DNA of 64,000 nt from Cercis canadensis (Eukaryota > Streptophyta > Magnoliopsida > Fabales > Fabaceae). This document shows, in pieces, positions 1-10,758 of the stretch. The notes below the pieces were generated by a model. It was not told where the DNA came from. It saw nothing but the letters and a program-made list of their open reading frames with translations, and ran no database searches. Where the stretch lies: positions 18,093-82,092 of the forward strand of contig QAOA01000139.1 in NCBI GenBank assembly GCA_003255065.1. Reading direction: 5' to 3'. Every line of letters starts with the position of its first letter. Position 1 is the first letter of the stretch. A program made the position numbers and the translations under genes.

Positions 1-467
1 AAAATTAAGCGGATAACATCTAAATAGTGGATATAAAATCCACTTATCATATATATGCTCAAGTTATAAAATACAATACATTGAACTTCTCCATCAATTC
101 CTATTTATGTGCAGTGATGCCATGATAGTAAGTTGAGATAGTTTATTAATTTGGTGCAGAATTTTGTGTGTGAGAATATATTTGCGATTGGGATTATTTG
201 GTAATTGGATTTGTGAAAGAAATTTGTGAAAAACATTGTATTTTGCAGTTTGATCAGTGAAAGAGTTTTTGTTGCTTCTTGTTGGACAAAGGCAATTGCC
301 AAAACATATAAATTCTTGTGTGCTTTTCTATATGTTTGGTTTTTCCAATTTGTTAATTTTTCTAACAAGTGGTATAAGAGCTGTGGTTTCTAATGGCCAC
401 GATTTATGGTTTAGTGAGCAAAATTTTTGAGGTGGAGCTGTTTGACGGGAAAAAATTGGAGTGATAC
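1..467 (+). mobile_element. 5' remnant of a Copia element of family B (LTR end, PBS, start of gag)
   Basis: A sequence ending in CA at 367 is followed by a primer-binding site (tggtataagagc, 370-381) that differs by one base from the initiator-methionine tRNA site used by plant Copia elements. An ATG at 393 opens a frame that includes SKIFEVELFDGKK, the typical beginning of a Copia gag protein. The frame stops where LTR1 of family A begins at about 468, so the family A array appears inserted in this older element. The left LTR end lies outside the window, and no continuation of this gag is seen on the far side of the array. Confidence 0.6.
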
Positions 468-737
468 TATGGAGAATTCTGTTATTCAGTTACATAGTCT
501 ATTTACTTGAGTTAATTATTAGTTATTCATTGTTAATTAATTAACTCTAGTTAGCTAGGTAGTTTACTGTTAGGTTAATACTTGCCTGCGTGGCATTCTT
601 GTGGTTTGACGGTTACTGTACATATAAAGTCTCTTTTGTATTGTCATTTTCTGATATGGGAAAATAGTAGAAAAGCTTTCACAAGTGTTTCTCTCGATCT
701 CTTTCCCTTTCTTGTTTACTTTCTTGAAGATTTTACA
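468..737 (+). repeat. LTR1 of Copia family A
   Basis: About 270 bp, homologous to LTR2-LTR5, ending TTTTACA immediately before a perfect tggtatcagagc primer-binding site. It is clearly more diverged from LTR2 than LTR2 is from LTR3, with substitutions plus small indels, one near 567-580. The left edge is placed where similarity to the other LTRs begins (tatggagaat); the canonical TG start is not obvious in any copy. Confidence 0.8.
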
Positions 738-749
738 TGGTATCAGAGC
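738..749 (+). other. Primer-binding site, Copia A element 1
   Basis: tggtatcagagc matches the complement of the 3' end of plant initiator tRNA-Met, where minus-strand cDNA synthesis is primed. The same site recurs after LTR2 (5754-5765), LTR3 (10659-10670) and LTR4 (15577-15588), but is absent after LTR5. Confidence 0.85.
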
Positions 750-837
750 AAATCGATCCAGATTTGCTTATACCTTTATCTTGATTGATTCTCTGAAGAA
801 GAATTAAGAAGATCACTCTGTTCTGATCCGGTTGAAG

Positions 838-3800
838 ATGGAATCAGCAACCGCTACTGCAACAGCCACTGCAGCTTCGCATAAAGAATCGACAGGCAAC
901 TCCAATGGAGATCCAATGGCACTAACAAGCTCGGATCATCCAGGAATGCAACTTGTCTCGACAAGTTTGACTGGTAATAACTACTTATCTTGGAATAGAT
1001 CGATCAAGATTGCACTTGGAGCTAAGGTGAAGCTCGGATTCATCGATGGGAGATATGAAATGCCTGAAGAAGATTCAGATGACTACTATCAGTGGATTAG
1101 AGTGGATTGCATGATCAGATCATGGATCCTAAACTCAATTTCTAAAGACATAGTCGAGGCTTTTCTCTATGCTTCTACTGCACGTGAACTCTGGTTGGAA
1201 TTGGAGGAGAGGTTTGGTGAGTCCAATGGACCACAGGTCTACCAAATTCAAAGAGAAATTAGCACAATTTCTCAGGGGAATCAGTCAGTGGTGAAGTATT
1301 TTACTAAATTGAAGAAACTCTGGGACGAGCTAGCCTGTGTGCAGCCTATACCACAATGCACTTGCAAAAATTGTGCCTGTGGTGTCACAAAAAAGGTATC
1401 TGAACTAGTGAACTCTGGAAAATTACTGCAATTTCTAATGGGACTAGGAGATGATTATGATCATATCCAGAACCAAATCTTGGTGATGGACCCCTTGCCT
1501 TCAGTTAATAAGGCTTACTCTATGATTCTGCGAATAGAGAAACAAAGAGAAGTTCATGTTAACTTGGGGGGAAGAGCTGAGAATTCTGCAATGTTTGTGA
1601 GAGCACCTATGGGAAGAGGATCTGGTGCAGGAAGATCACACTCAGGAAACCATAAGAAACAAAGCTACACGGACAAGAAAAATGAGAAATGTTCACATTG
1701 CAATACTGGAGGTCATACTAAGGATAACTGTTTCAAGCTGCATGGCTATCCTGACTGGTACAAAGAACTTAAGGAGCAACGAAATCAGAATTCAGGTGGA
1801 AAGCACATGGCCAATTTTGCTGATCATCCACTGGATGCAAATATGTTACATGATACTGGGAACAACAATGAACACAGAGCTACTCTAACTGAGCTCATTC
1901 AATAGGAGCTGTCTAAGATGATTAAAGGACAAGGGGGCATTGAAGGAAACCACATTAACTATGCACACCTTGAGAACTTTGCAGGTAACATTCCTCGACC
2001 AATTTTTCATTCTGCTTTGATGTCAATAGATAGTATAGATCCTGGTACATGGATAGTTGATACAGGTGCATCAAATCACATGTGTACTAGCCTTAAACTC
2101 TTTGACTGTCCTAGGCAAGTAACACACCTGACTTCAGTTTTTTTACCAGATGGATCAGTTAAAATGGTTCACTTGGTAGGAAATGTTAAACTCAGTCCCA
2201 TTCTCACACTCACAGATGCACTATACGTACCTAGCTTCAAATTTAACCTTCTCTCTGTGAGAAAGCTTGCCAAAACAGCACAAATCCAATTCAATTTTCT
2301 TCCTGATAAATGCCTTTTGCAGGACCAACAGACTAAAGAAATTCTAGCAGTTGGTAAGGTGCTTGGGAATCTATACGTCTTAGACAAAACTTCCTTTCAT
2401 GATCATGTTTTTTCAAATTCCTGTAATAACACATCTGCTTTAGTCAGCTCAATATGCCTTTCTGCTTGTACTTCAGTTCATATTCCTTGTACTGCTACAG
2501 TTACTTCAAATAAAATTAGTTCTTTAAATTCTTGTAATAACACATCTGCTTTAGTCAGCACAATCTGCCCTGCTGCTTGTAATTCAGTTCATATTCCTTG
2601 TACTGCTACAGTTACTTCAAATAAAGTTTCTGACCTTCTATGGCACAATAGACTTGGACATCCCTCTATAAAGGCTTTACAACACATACCTTTCTTGAAA
2701 AATATTGATGCCACACAGCTTTCACCCTGTGATATCTGTCATAAATCCAAACAGCACAGACTCTCTTTTCCTCTCAGCACTACTCGCTCAGACTCCAACT
2801 TTGATCTCATGCATATAGATCTGTGGGGACCCTATAGGACAGCTTCTATCACAGGAGCACACTACATGCTCACTGTGGTGGATGATCATAGCAGGGCCAC
2901 TTGGATTTTCTTACTTAGGCACAAGTTCCAAATACTAGACACACTGAAAACTTTCTTCAACATGATTAAAACTCAATTTAACACTTCTGTTAAGTGTGTC
3001 AGAACTGACAATGGAACAGAATTCACTAACACTGCCTGTCAGTCCTTTTTATCAGAAATGGGCATTCTACATCAAAAAAGCTGTGTTTACACCCCACAGC
3101 AAAATGGAATTGTTGAAAGAAAACATAAACACATCCTCCAAATTGCTAGAGCATTAATGTTTCAGTCACACTTGCCTATTAAATTTTGGGGACACTCCCT
3201 TCTTATGGCTGTCTACATCATTAACAGATTACCTACTGGTATTCTGGATTGGTGCACTCCATATGAACTTCTCCATGACAAAAAACCTGACTACACTCTT
3301 CTTAAATGTTTTGGATGCTTATGTTTTGCCACCAACACACACCCTCACAGAGACAAATTTGCTAGTAGGGCATCCAAATGTGTTTTTCTTGGTTTTGTTG
3401 CTGGACAAAAGGCTTTTCAAGTTTATGATCTACACACACATCAAATTTTTACTAGTAGAGATGTTTTGTTTCATGAGCATCACTTCCCTTTCGAGCAGGT
3501 CCCTCCTGACTCCAATAACACATCTCTGCCTCTTCCTTTCCTTGACACTCCCTCACCTCATTTTGACTCCCTACCATCAGTAACAAACGACTCTCCTGCC
3601 TTAAATTCTGATCCCACTGATCTTCCCTCTGAGATATCATCTTCTCCTTCCATCCCTTCCTCTCCACAGCCACCTCAACCTTTGTCTCATGTTGTGCCTC
3701 CTCCTGTCCTACGACACAGCACTAGACACACTACAAAACCAGCATGGCTTACTGACTTTGTCTCTTCTGTATTGATTCCTACAGACTTACCTGCTATTTT

Positions 3801-5469
3801 TTCTGCTACTCCTACTCCTGTCTTTACAGGTTCTTCCCCCTACACACCAAATACTTTCCCTTATCACCAGTCATCCCATTTCACACACCCTTACATGTGT
3901 TTTCTTGCTAATGTATCCACTATACCAGAACCTTGCTCTTACTATCATGCAAGCAAGAATGATAAGTGGGTTGATGCCATGAACAAAGAACTACAGGCAT
4001 TGGAATCTAACCACACTTGGGACTTAGTTCCTTTGCCAAAAGGAAAGAAAGCCATTGGGTCCAAGTGGGTGTACAAAGTCAAATATCTGCCTGATGGTAC
4101 TCTTGATAGATATAAGGCCAGATTGGTAGCCAAAGGCTATCACCAAATCGAAGGCATTGACTACAAGGACAGTTTTTCTCCAGTGGCTAAACTTGTCACA
4201 GTCCGGATGTTCTTGGCAATTGCAACCTCTAAGCACTGGTCCCTTCACCAACTGGACATCAACAATGCTTTTCTGCATGGTCACCTTAATGAAGAGGTTT
4301 ACATGCTACCACCTCAAGGATATCTTAAGGCTCAGTCCAATGAAGTTTGCCTCCTAAAGAGGTCCCTCTATGGCTTGAAACAGGCCTCTCGCCAGTGGAA
4401 TGCTGAATTCTGTGCCAAACTAACAGGTTTTGGTTTCCAGCAGAGTGGTCATGACCACTGCCTGTTTACCATGCATACCTCTGACTCCTTCTTAGCCTTA
4501 CTGGTTTATGTTGATGATGTGCTGCTCACAGGCACACATGACACTCAAATTCAAGCTGTTAAAGACTTTCTTCATTCTGCCTTTACCATTAAAGATCTGG
4601 GTTTTGCCAAATATTTCCTTGGCATAGAAATCGCTCGTGGCTCTGCAGGCACCTATGTTACTCAAAGAAAATACATTCTGGACATCTTAAAGGATGCTGG
4701 ACTCCTAGGGGCTAAACCAATGACCACCCCTTTGCCTAAGGGACAGCACTTCTCCTCTGCAGGTGCTCCCATCCCTGAACCAGAGAGATATCGCAGGCTC
4801 ATTGGCAGACTCCTCTATCTAAACCTCACTAGGCCAGACATTACCCATGCTGTACAGCAACTGAGTCAATTTCTTCACTCCCCTACTCAAGCACACTGGA
4901 ATGGGGCCATCCATGTCCTCAAGTATCTCAAGGGCACTCCCTCTCGAGGCTTATTTTTTTCTTCCACCTCCACATTCACCCTCTCAGCCTACTGTGATGC
5001 TGATTGGGCTGCTTGCAAGGATACTCGCAGGTCTATCACAGGATATTGTGTCTCACTTGGTTCCTCTCTTATCTCTTGGAAAACCAAGAAGCAAACCACT
5101 GTTAGTCGTTCTTCTGCTGAGGCAGAATACAGAAGTCTTGCCACCACTGTCTGTGAACTGCAATGGATTACTTATATCCTACGTGACTTTCATCTCAGCT
5201 TTCCTTTGCCCATTTCCCTCTGGTGTGACAACATGGCTGCCCTCCATATTACAGCCAATCCTGTCTTCCATGAGAGAACTAAACACCTCGAGATTGACTG
5301 CCACATTGTACGTGACAAATATAAAGCTGGTCTTGTTCTTCCACAATATGTCTCCACTAAGTCCCAGCTTGCTGACATCTTTACCAAGAATCTTGCCAGT
5401 CCTCAATTTCATTCCATTCTCTCCAAGTTGGGCATGGTTGATTTCCATCATCCTCATGCTCCAACTTGA
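838..5469 (+). pseudogene. Copia A element 1 gag-pol, interrupted by one amber codon
   Basis: This is one reading frame of about 1,540 codons for gag, aspartic protease, integrase, reverse transcriptase and RNase H. It is broken once by TAG at 1903-1905, where elements 2 to 5 carry CAG, just after gag; the frame resumes directly. Visible landmarks are a gag zinc knuckle (CX2CX4HX4C), protease DTGAS, a GAG-pre-integrase motif (LLWHNRLGHPS), the integrase D, D, E residues, reverse transcriptase YVDD and RNase H YCDADW. I start at ATG 838 rather than the upstream TTG because MESATATATA follows it and is shared by all copies. A 111-bp tandem duplication lies between protease and integrase. Most differences from element 2 lie in the gag half; the pol half is nearly identical, so the copy looks mosaic. 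Readthrough of the amber is possible but unproven. Confidence 0.9.
2418..2640 (+). repeat. 111-bp in-frame tandem duplication in element 1
   Basis: The stretch coding SCNNTSALVS...TATVTSNK occurs twice in a row, offset by 111 bp (37 codons), between the protease and the GAG-pre-integrase motif. Elements 2, 3, 4 and 5 have a single copy. The two units have diverged slightly, so the duplication is not brand new. Confidence 0.85.
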
Positions 5470-5475
5470 GGGGAG
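5463..5475 (+). other. Polypurine tract, element 1
   Basis: aacttgaggggag sits between the pol stop codon and LTR2 and is the expected plus-strand primer. Elements 2 and 5 have the same signal as ttgagggggg at about 10371-10380 and 26308-26318. Elements 3 and 4 lack it because their 3' ends are lost. Confidence 0.7.
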
Positions 5476-5753
5476 TATATAGAGAATCCTGTTATTTGTT
5501 ATTCAGTTACATAGTTTATTTACTTGAGTTAATTATTAGTTATTCATTGTTGATTAATTAACTCTAGTTAGTTAGGTAGTTTACTGGTTGCCTACGTGGC
5601 ATTCAAATAGTTGGGCGGTTACTGTACATATAAAGTCCATATTGTATTGTCATTTACTGATATGAGAAAATAGAGGAAAAGCTTTCACAAGTGTTCTCTC
5701 TCGACCTCCTTCTCTGCCTTCTCTGCCTTGTTTACTTTCTTGAAGATTTTACA
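5476..5753 (+). repeat. LTR2 of Copia family A (shared by elements 1 and 2)
   Basis: About 278 bp. It follows the polypurine tract of element 1 and directly precedes the primer-binding site of element 2, so one LTR serves both. A TATA-like catataaag lies at about 5627-5635, a plausible retroelement promoter. By eye it is identical to LTR3 over its whole length. Confidence 0.9.
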
Positions 5754-5853
5754 TGGTATCAGAGCAAATCGATCCAGATTTGCTTATACCTTTATCTTGA
5801 TTGATTCTCTGAAGAAGAATTAGGTTGATCACTCTGTTCTGATCCGGTTGAAG

Positions 5854-8800
5854 ATGGAATCAGCAACCGCTACTGCAACAGCCACTGCAGCTTCGCATAA
5901 AGAGTCTACAGGGAACTCTAATGGAGATCCAATGGCACTAGCAAGCTCGGATCATCCAGGAATGCAGCTTGTCTCGACAAGTTTGACTGGTAATAACTAC
6001 TTATCTTGGAACAGATCGATCAAGATTGCACTTGGAGCTAAGGTAAAGCTCGGATTCATTGATGGCAGATATGAAATGCCTGAAGAAGACTCAGATGACT
6101 ATGATCAGTGGATTAGAGTGGATTGCATGATCAGATCATGGATCCTAAACTCAATCTCTAAGGACATAGTCGAGGCTTTTCTCTATGCTTCTACTGCACG
6201 TGAACTCTGGTTGGAATTGGAGGAGAGATTTGGTGAGTCCAATGGACCACAGGTTTACCAAATTCAAAGAGAAATTAGCACGATTTCTCAGGGGAGTCAA
6301 TCAGTGGTGAAGTATTTTACCAAATTGAAGAAACTCTGGGACGAGCTAGCCTGTGTGCAGCCTATGCCACAATGCACCTGCAAAAATTGTGCCTGTGGTG
6401 TCACAAAAAAGGTTTCTGAACTAGTGAACTCTGGAAAATTACTGCAATTTCTAATGGGATTAGGAGATGATTATGATCATATCCGGAACCAAATCTTGGT
6501 GATGGATCCATTGCCTTCAGTTAATAAGGCTTATTCTATGATTCTGCGAATAGAGAAACAAAGAGAGGTTCATATTAACCTGGGGGGAAAAGCTGAGAAT
6601 TCTGCAATGTTTGTGAGAGCGCCTATGGGAAGAGGATCTGGTGCAGGAAGATCACACTCAGGAAACCATAAGAAACAAAGCTACATGGACAAGAAAAATG
6701 AGAAATGTTCACATTGCAATACTGGAGGTCACACTAAGGATAACTGCTTCAAGCTGCATGGCTATCCTGACTGGTACAAAGAGCTCAAGGAGCAACGAAA
6801 TCAGAACTCAGGAGGAAAGCACATGGCTAATTTTGCTGATCATCCACTGGATGCAAATATGCTACATGATACTGGGAACAACAATGAACACAGGGCTACT
6901 CTAACTGAGCTCATTCAACAGGAGCTCTCTAAAATGATTAAAGGACAAGGAGGCATTGAAGGAAATCACATTAACTATGCACACCTTGAGAACTTTGCAG
7001 GTAACATTCCTCGACCACATTTTCCTTCTGCTTTGATGTCAATAGATAGTATAGATCCTGGTACATGGATAGTTGATACAGGTGCTTCAAATCACATGTG
7101 TGCTAGCCTTAAACTCCTAGACAGTCCTAGGCGAGTAACACACCTAACTTCAGTTTTTTTACCAGATGGATCAGTTAAAATGGTTCACTTGGTAGGAAAT
7201 GTTAAACTCAGTCCCATTCTCACACTCACAGATGCACTACATGTACCTAGCTTCAAATTTAACCTTCTCTCTGTGAGAAAGCTTGCCAAAACAGCACAAA
7301 TCCAATTCATTTTTCTTCCTGACAAATGCCTTTTGCAGGACCAACAGACTAAAGAAACTCTAGCAGTTGGTAAGGTGCTTGGGAATCTATACATCTTAGA
7401 CAAAACTTCCTTTCATGATCATCGTTCTTTAAATTCTTGTAATAACACATCTGCTTTAGTCAGCACAATGTGCCCTGCTGCTTGTAATTCAGTTCATATT
7501 CCTTGTACTGCTACAGTTACTTCAAATAAAGTTTCTGACCTTCTATGGCACAATAGACTTGGACATCCCTCTTTAAAGGCTTTACAACACATACCTTTCT
7601 TGAAAAATATTGATGCCACACAGCTTTCACCCTGTGATATCTGTCATAAATCCAAACAGCACAGACTCTCTTTTCCTCTCAGCACTACTCGCTCAGAATC
7701 CAACTTTGATCTCATGCATATAGATCTGTGGGGACCCTATAGGACAGCTTCTATCACAGGAGCACACTACATGCTCACTGTGGTGGATGATCATAGCAGG
7801 GCCACTTGGATTTTCTTACTTAGGCACAAGTTCCAAATACTAGACACACTGAAAACTTTCTTCAACATGATTAAAACTCAATTTAACACTTCAGTTAAGT
7901 GTGTCAGAACTGACAATGGAACAGAATTCACTAACACTGCCTGTCAGTCCTTTTTATCAGAAATGGGCATTCTACATCAAAAAAGCTGTGTTTACACCCC
8001 ACAGCAAAATGGAATTGTTGAAAGAAAACATAAACACATCCTCCAAATTGCTAGAGCATTAATGTTTCAGTCACACTTGCCTATTAAATTTTGGGGACAC
8101 TCCCTTCTTATGGCTGTCTACATCATTAACAGATTACCTACTGGTATTCTGGATTGGTGCACTCCATATGAACTCCTCCATGACAAAAAACCTGACTACA
8201 CTCTTCTTAAATGTTTTGGATGCTTATGTTTTGCCACCAACACACACCCTCACAGAGACAAATTTGCTAGTAGGGCATCCAAATGTGTTTTTCTTGGTTT
8301 TGTTGCTGGACAAAAGGCTTTTCAAGTTTATGATCTACACACACATCAAATTTTTACTAGTAGAGATGTTTTGTTTCATGAGCATCACTTCCCTTTCGAG
8401 CAGGTCCCTCCTGACTCCAATAACACATCTCTGCCTCTTCCTTTCCTTGACACTCCCTCACCTCATTTTGACTCCCTACCATCAGTAACAAACGACTCTC
8501 CTGCCTTAAATTCTGATCCCACTGATCTTCCCTCTGAGATATCATCTTCTCCTTCCATCCCTTCCTCTCCACAGCCACCTCAACCTTTGTCTCATGTTGT
8601 GCCTCCTCCTGTCCTACGACACAGCACTAGACACACTACAAAACCAGCATGGCTTACTGACTTTGTCTCTTCTGTATTGATTCCTACAGACTTACCTGCT
8701 ATTTTTTCTGCTACTCCTACTCCTGTCTTTACAGGTTCTTCCCCCTACACACCAAATACTTTCCCTTATCACCAGTCATCCCATTTCACACACCCTTACA

Positions 8801-10374
8801 TGTGTTTTCTTGCTAATGTATCCACTATACCAGAACCTTGCTCTTACTATCATGCAAGCAAGAATGATAAGTGGGTTGATGCCATGAACAAAGAACTACA
8901 GGCATTGGAATCTAACCACACTTGGGACTTAGTTCCTTTGCCAAAAGGAAAGAAAGCCATTGGGTCCAAGTGGGTGTACAAAGTCAAATATCTGCCTGAT
9001 GGTACTCTTGATAGATATAAGGCCAGATTGGTAGCCAAAGGCTATCACCAAATCGAAGGCATTGACTACAAGGACAGTTTTTCTCCAGTGGCTAAACTTG
9101 TCACAGTCCGGATGTTTTTGGCAATTGCAACCTCTAAGCACTGGTCCATTCACCAACTGGACATCAACAATGCTTTTCTGCATGGTCACCTTAATGAAGA
9201 GGTTTACATGCTACCACCTCAAGGATATCTTAAGGCTCAGTCCAATGAAGTTTGCCTCCTAAAGAGGTCCCTCTATGGCTTGAAACAGGCCTCTCGCCAG
9301 TGGAATGCTGAATTCTGTGCCAAACTAACAGGTTTTGGTTTCCAGCAGAGTGGTCATGACCACTGCCTGTTTACCATGCATACCTCTGACTCCTTCTTAG
9401 CCTTACTGGTTTATGTTGATGATGTGCTGCTCACAGGCACACATGACACTCAAATTCAAGCTGTTAAAGACTTTCTTCATTCTGCCTTTACCATTAAAGA
9501 TCTGGGTTTTGCCAAATATTTCCTTGGCATAGAAATCGCTCGTGGCTCTGCAGGCACCTATGTTACTCAAAGAAAATACATTCTGGACATCTTAAAGGAT
9601 GCTGGACTCCTAGGGGCTAAACCAATGACCACCCCTTTGCCTAAGGGACAGCACTTCTCCTCTGCAGGTGCTCCCATCCCTGAACCAGAGAGATATCGCA
9701 GGCTCATTGGCAGACTCCTCTATCTAAACCTCACTAGGCCAGACATTACCCATGCTGTACAGCAACTGAGTCAATTTCTTCACTCCCCTACTCAAGCACA
9801 CTGGAATGGGGCCATCCATGTCCTCAAGTATCTCAAGGGCACTCCCTCTCGAGGCTTATTTTTTTCTTCCACCTCCACATTCACCCTCTCAGCCTACTGT
9901 GATGCTGATTGGGCTGCTTGCAAGGATACTCGCAGGTCTATCACAGGATATTGTGTCTCACTTGGTTCCTCTCTTATCTCTTGGAAAACCAAGAAGCAAA
10001 CCACTGTTAGTCGTTCTTCTGCTGAGGCAGAATACAGAAGTCTTGCCACCACTGTCTGTGAACTGCAATGGATTACTTATATCCTACGTGACTTTCATCT
10101 CAGCTTTCCTTTGCCCATTTCCCTCTGGTGTGACAACATGGCTGCCCTCCATATTACAGCCAATCCTGTCTTCCATGAGAGAACTAAACACCTCGAGATT
10201 GACTGCCACATTGTACGTGACAAATATAAAGCTGGTCTTGTTCTTCCACAATATGTCTCCACTAAGTCCCAGCTTGCTGACATCTTTACCAAGAATCTTG
10301 CCAGTCCTCAATTTCATTCCATTCTCTCCAAGTTGGGCATGGTTGATTTCCATCATCCTCATGCTCCAACTTGA
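5854..10374 (+). CDS. Copia A element 2 gag-pol polyprotein, uninterrupted
   Basis: An uninterrupted frame of 1,506 codons runs from ATG 5854 to TGA. Rough residue positions: gag zinc knuckle CSHCNTGGHTKDNC from 285; protease DTGAS 408-412; GAG-pre-integrase HNRLGHPS near 565; integrase catalytic Asp 624, Asp 687 and Glu 723 (D,D-35-E spacing); reverse transcriptase YVDD 1187-1190; RNase H YCDADW from 1348. The domain order (integrase before reverse transcriptase) places it in Ty1/copia. It sits between two LTRs that look identical, with a primer-binding site and a polypurine tract, so it has every part an autonomous element needs. The sub-lineage cannot be assigned safely by eye. Apparent completeness suggests recent activity or recent recombination; transcription is unknown. 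Confidence 0.95.
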   Translation: MESATATATATAASHKESTGNSNGDPMALASSDHPGMQLVSTSLTGNNYLSWNRSIKIALGAKVKLGFIDGRYEMPEEDSDDYDQWIRVDCMIRSWILNSISKDIVEAFLYASTARELWLELEERFGESNGPQVYQIQREISTISQGSQSVVKYFTKLKKLWDELACVQPMPQCTCKNCACGVTKKVSELVNSGKLLQFLMGLGDDYDHIRNQILVMDPLPSVNKAYSMILRIEKQREVHINLGGKAENSAMFVRAPMGRGSGAGRSHSGNHKKQSYMDKKNEKCSHCNTGGHTKDNCFKLHGYPDWYKELKEQRNQNSGGKHMANFADHPLDANMLHDTGNNNEHRATLTELIQQELSKMIKGQGGIEGNHINYAHLENFAGNIPRPHFPSALMSIDSIDPGTWIVDTGASNHMCASLKLLDSPRRVTHLTSVFLPDGSVKMVHLVGNVKLSPILTLTDALHVPSFKFNLLSVRKLAKTAQIQFIFLPDKCLLQDQQTKETLAVGKVLGNLYILDKTSFHDHRSLNSCNNTSALVSTMCPAACNSVHIPCTATVTSNKVSDLLWHNRLGHPSLKALQHIPFLKNIDATQLSPCDICHKSKQHRLSFPLSTTRSESNFDLMHIDLWGPYRTASITGAHYMLTVVDDHSRATWIFLLRHKFQILDTLKTFFNMIKTQFNTSVKCVRTDNGTEFTNTACQSFLSEMGILHQKSCVYTPQQNGIVERKHKHILQIARALMFQSHLPIKFWGHSLLMAVYIINRLPTGILDWCTPYELLHDKKPDYTLLKCFGCLCFATNTHPHRDKFASRASKCVFLGFVAGQKAFQVYDLHTHQIFTSRDVLFHEHHFPFEQVPPDSNNTSLPLPFLDTPSPHFDSLPSVTNDSPALNSDPTDLPSEISSSPSIPSSPQPPQPLSHVVPPPVLRHSTRHTTKPAWLTDFVSSVLIPTDLPAIFSATPTPVFTGSSPYTPNTFPYHQSSHFTHPYMCFLANVSTIPEPCSYYHASKNDKWVDAMNKELQALESNHTWDLVPLPKGKKAIGSKWVYKVKYLPDGTLDRYKARLVAKGYHQIEGIDYKDSFSPVAKLVTVRMFLAIATSKHWSIHQLDINNAFLHGHLNEEVYMLPPQGYLKAQSNEVCLLKRSLYGLKQASRQWNAEFCAKLTGFGFQQSGHDHCLFTMHTSDSFLALLVYVDDVLLTGTHDTQIQAVKDFLHSAFTIKDLGFAKYFLGIEIARGSAGTYVTQRKYILDILKDAGLLGAKPMTTPLPKGQHFSSAGAPIPEPERYRRLIGRLLYLNLTRPDITHAVQQLSQFLHSPTQAHWNGAIHVLKYLKGTPSRGLFFSSTSTFTLSAYCDADWAACKDTRRSITGYCVSLGSSLISWKTKKQTTVSRSSAEAEYRSLATTVCELQWITYILRDFHLSFPLPISLWCDNMAALHITANPVFHERTKHLEIDCHIVRDKYKAGLVLPQYVSTKSQLADIFTKNLASPQFHSILSKLGMVDFHHPHAPT

Positions 10375-10382
10375 GGGGGGGA

Positions 10383-10658
10383 TATAGAGAATCCTGTTAT
10401 TTGTTATTCAGTTACATAGTTTATTTACTTGAGTTAATTATTAGTTATTCATTGTTGATTAATTAACTCTAGTTAGTTAGGTAGTTTACTGGTTGCCTAC
10501 GTGGCATTCAAATAGTTGGGCGGTTACTGTACATATAAAGTCCATATTGTATTGTCATTTACTGATATGAGAAAATAGAGGAAAAGCTTTCACAAGTGTT
10601 CTCTCTCGACCTCCTTCTCTGCCTTCTCTGCCTTGTTTACTTTCTTGAAGATTTTACA
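10383..10658 (+). repeat. LTR3 of Copia family A (shared by elements 2 and 3)
   Basis: About 276 bp, apparently identical to LTR2. It is followed by a perfect primer-binding site. Equivalent points of elements 1 and 2 lie exactly 4,905 bp apart around LTR2 and LTR3, both at the gag starts of elements 2 and 3 and at the pol ends of elements 1 and 2. Confidence 0.9.
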
Positions 10659-10758
10659 TGGTATCAGAGCAAATCGATCCAGATTTGCTTATACCTTTAT
10701 CTTGATTGATTCTCTGAAGAAGAATTAGGTTGATCACTCTGTTCTGATCCGGTTGAAG

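Noticed and set aside
105-368. Minus-strand 87-codon open frame
   Set aside because: It lies within the LTR of Copia family B and resembles no protein; a chance frame.
4901-5482. Open frame of 193 codons overlapping the pol 3' end (repeated at 9806, 14728 and 25743)
   Set aside because: It is a shifted shadow of the RNase H coding region and recurs only because the element does.
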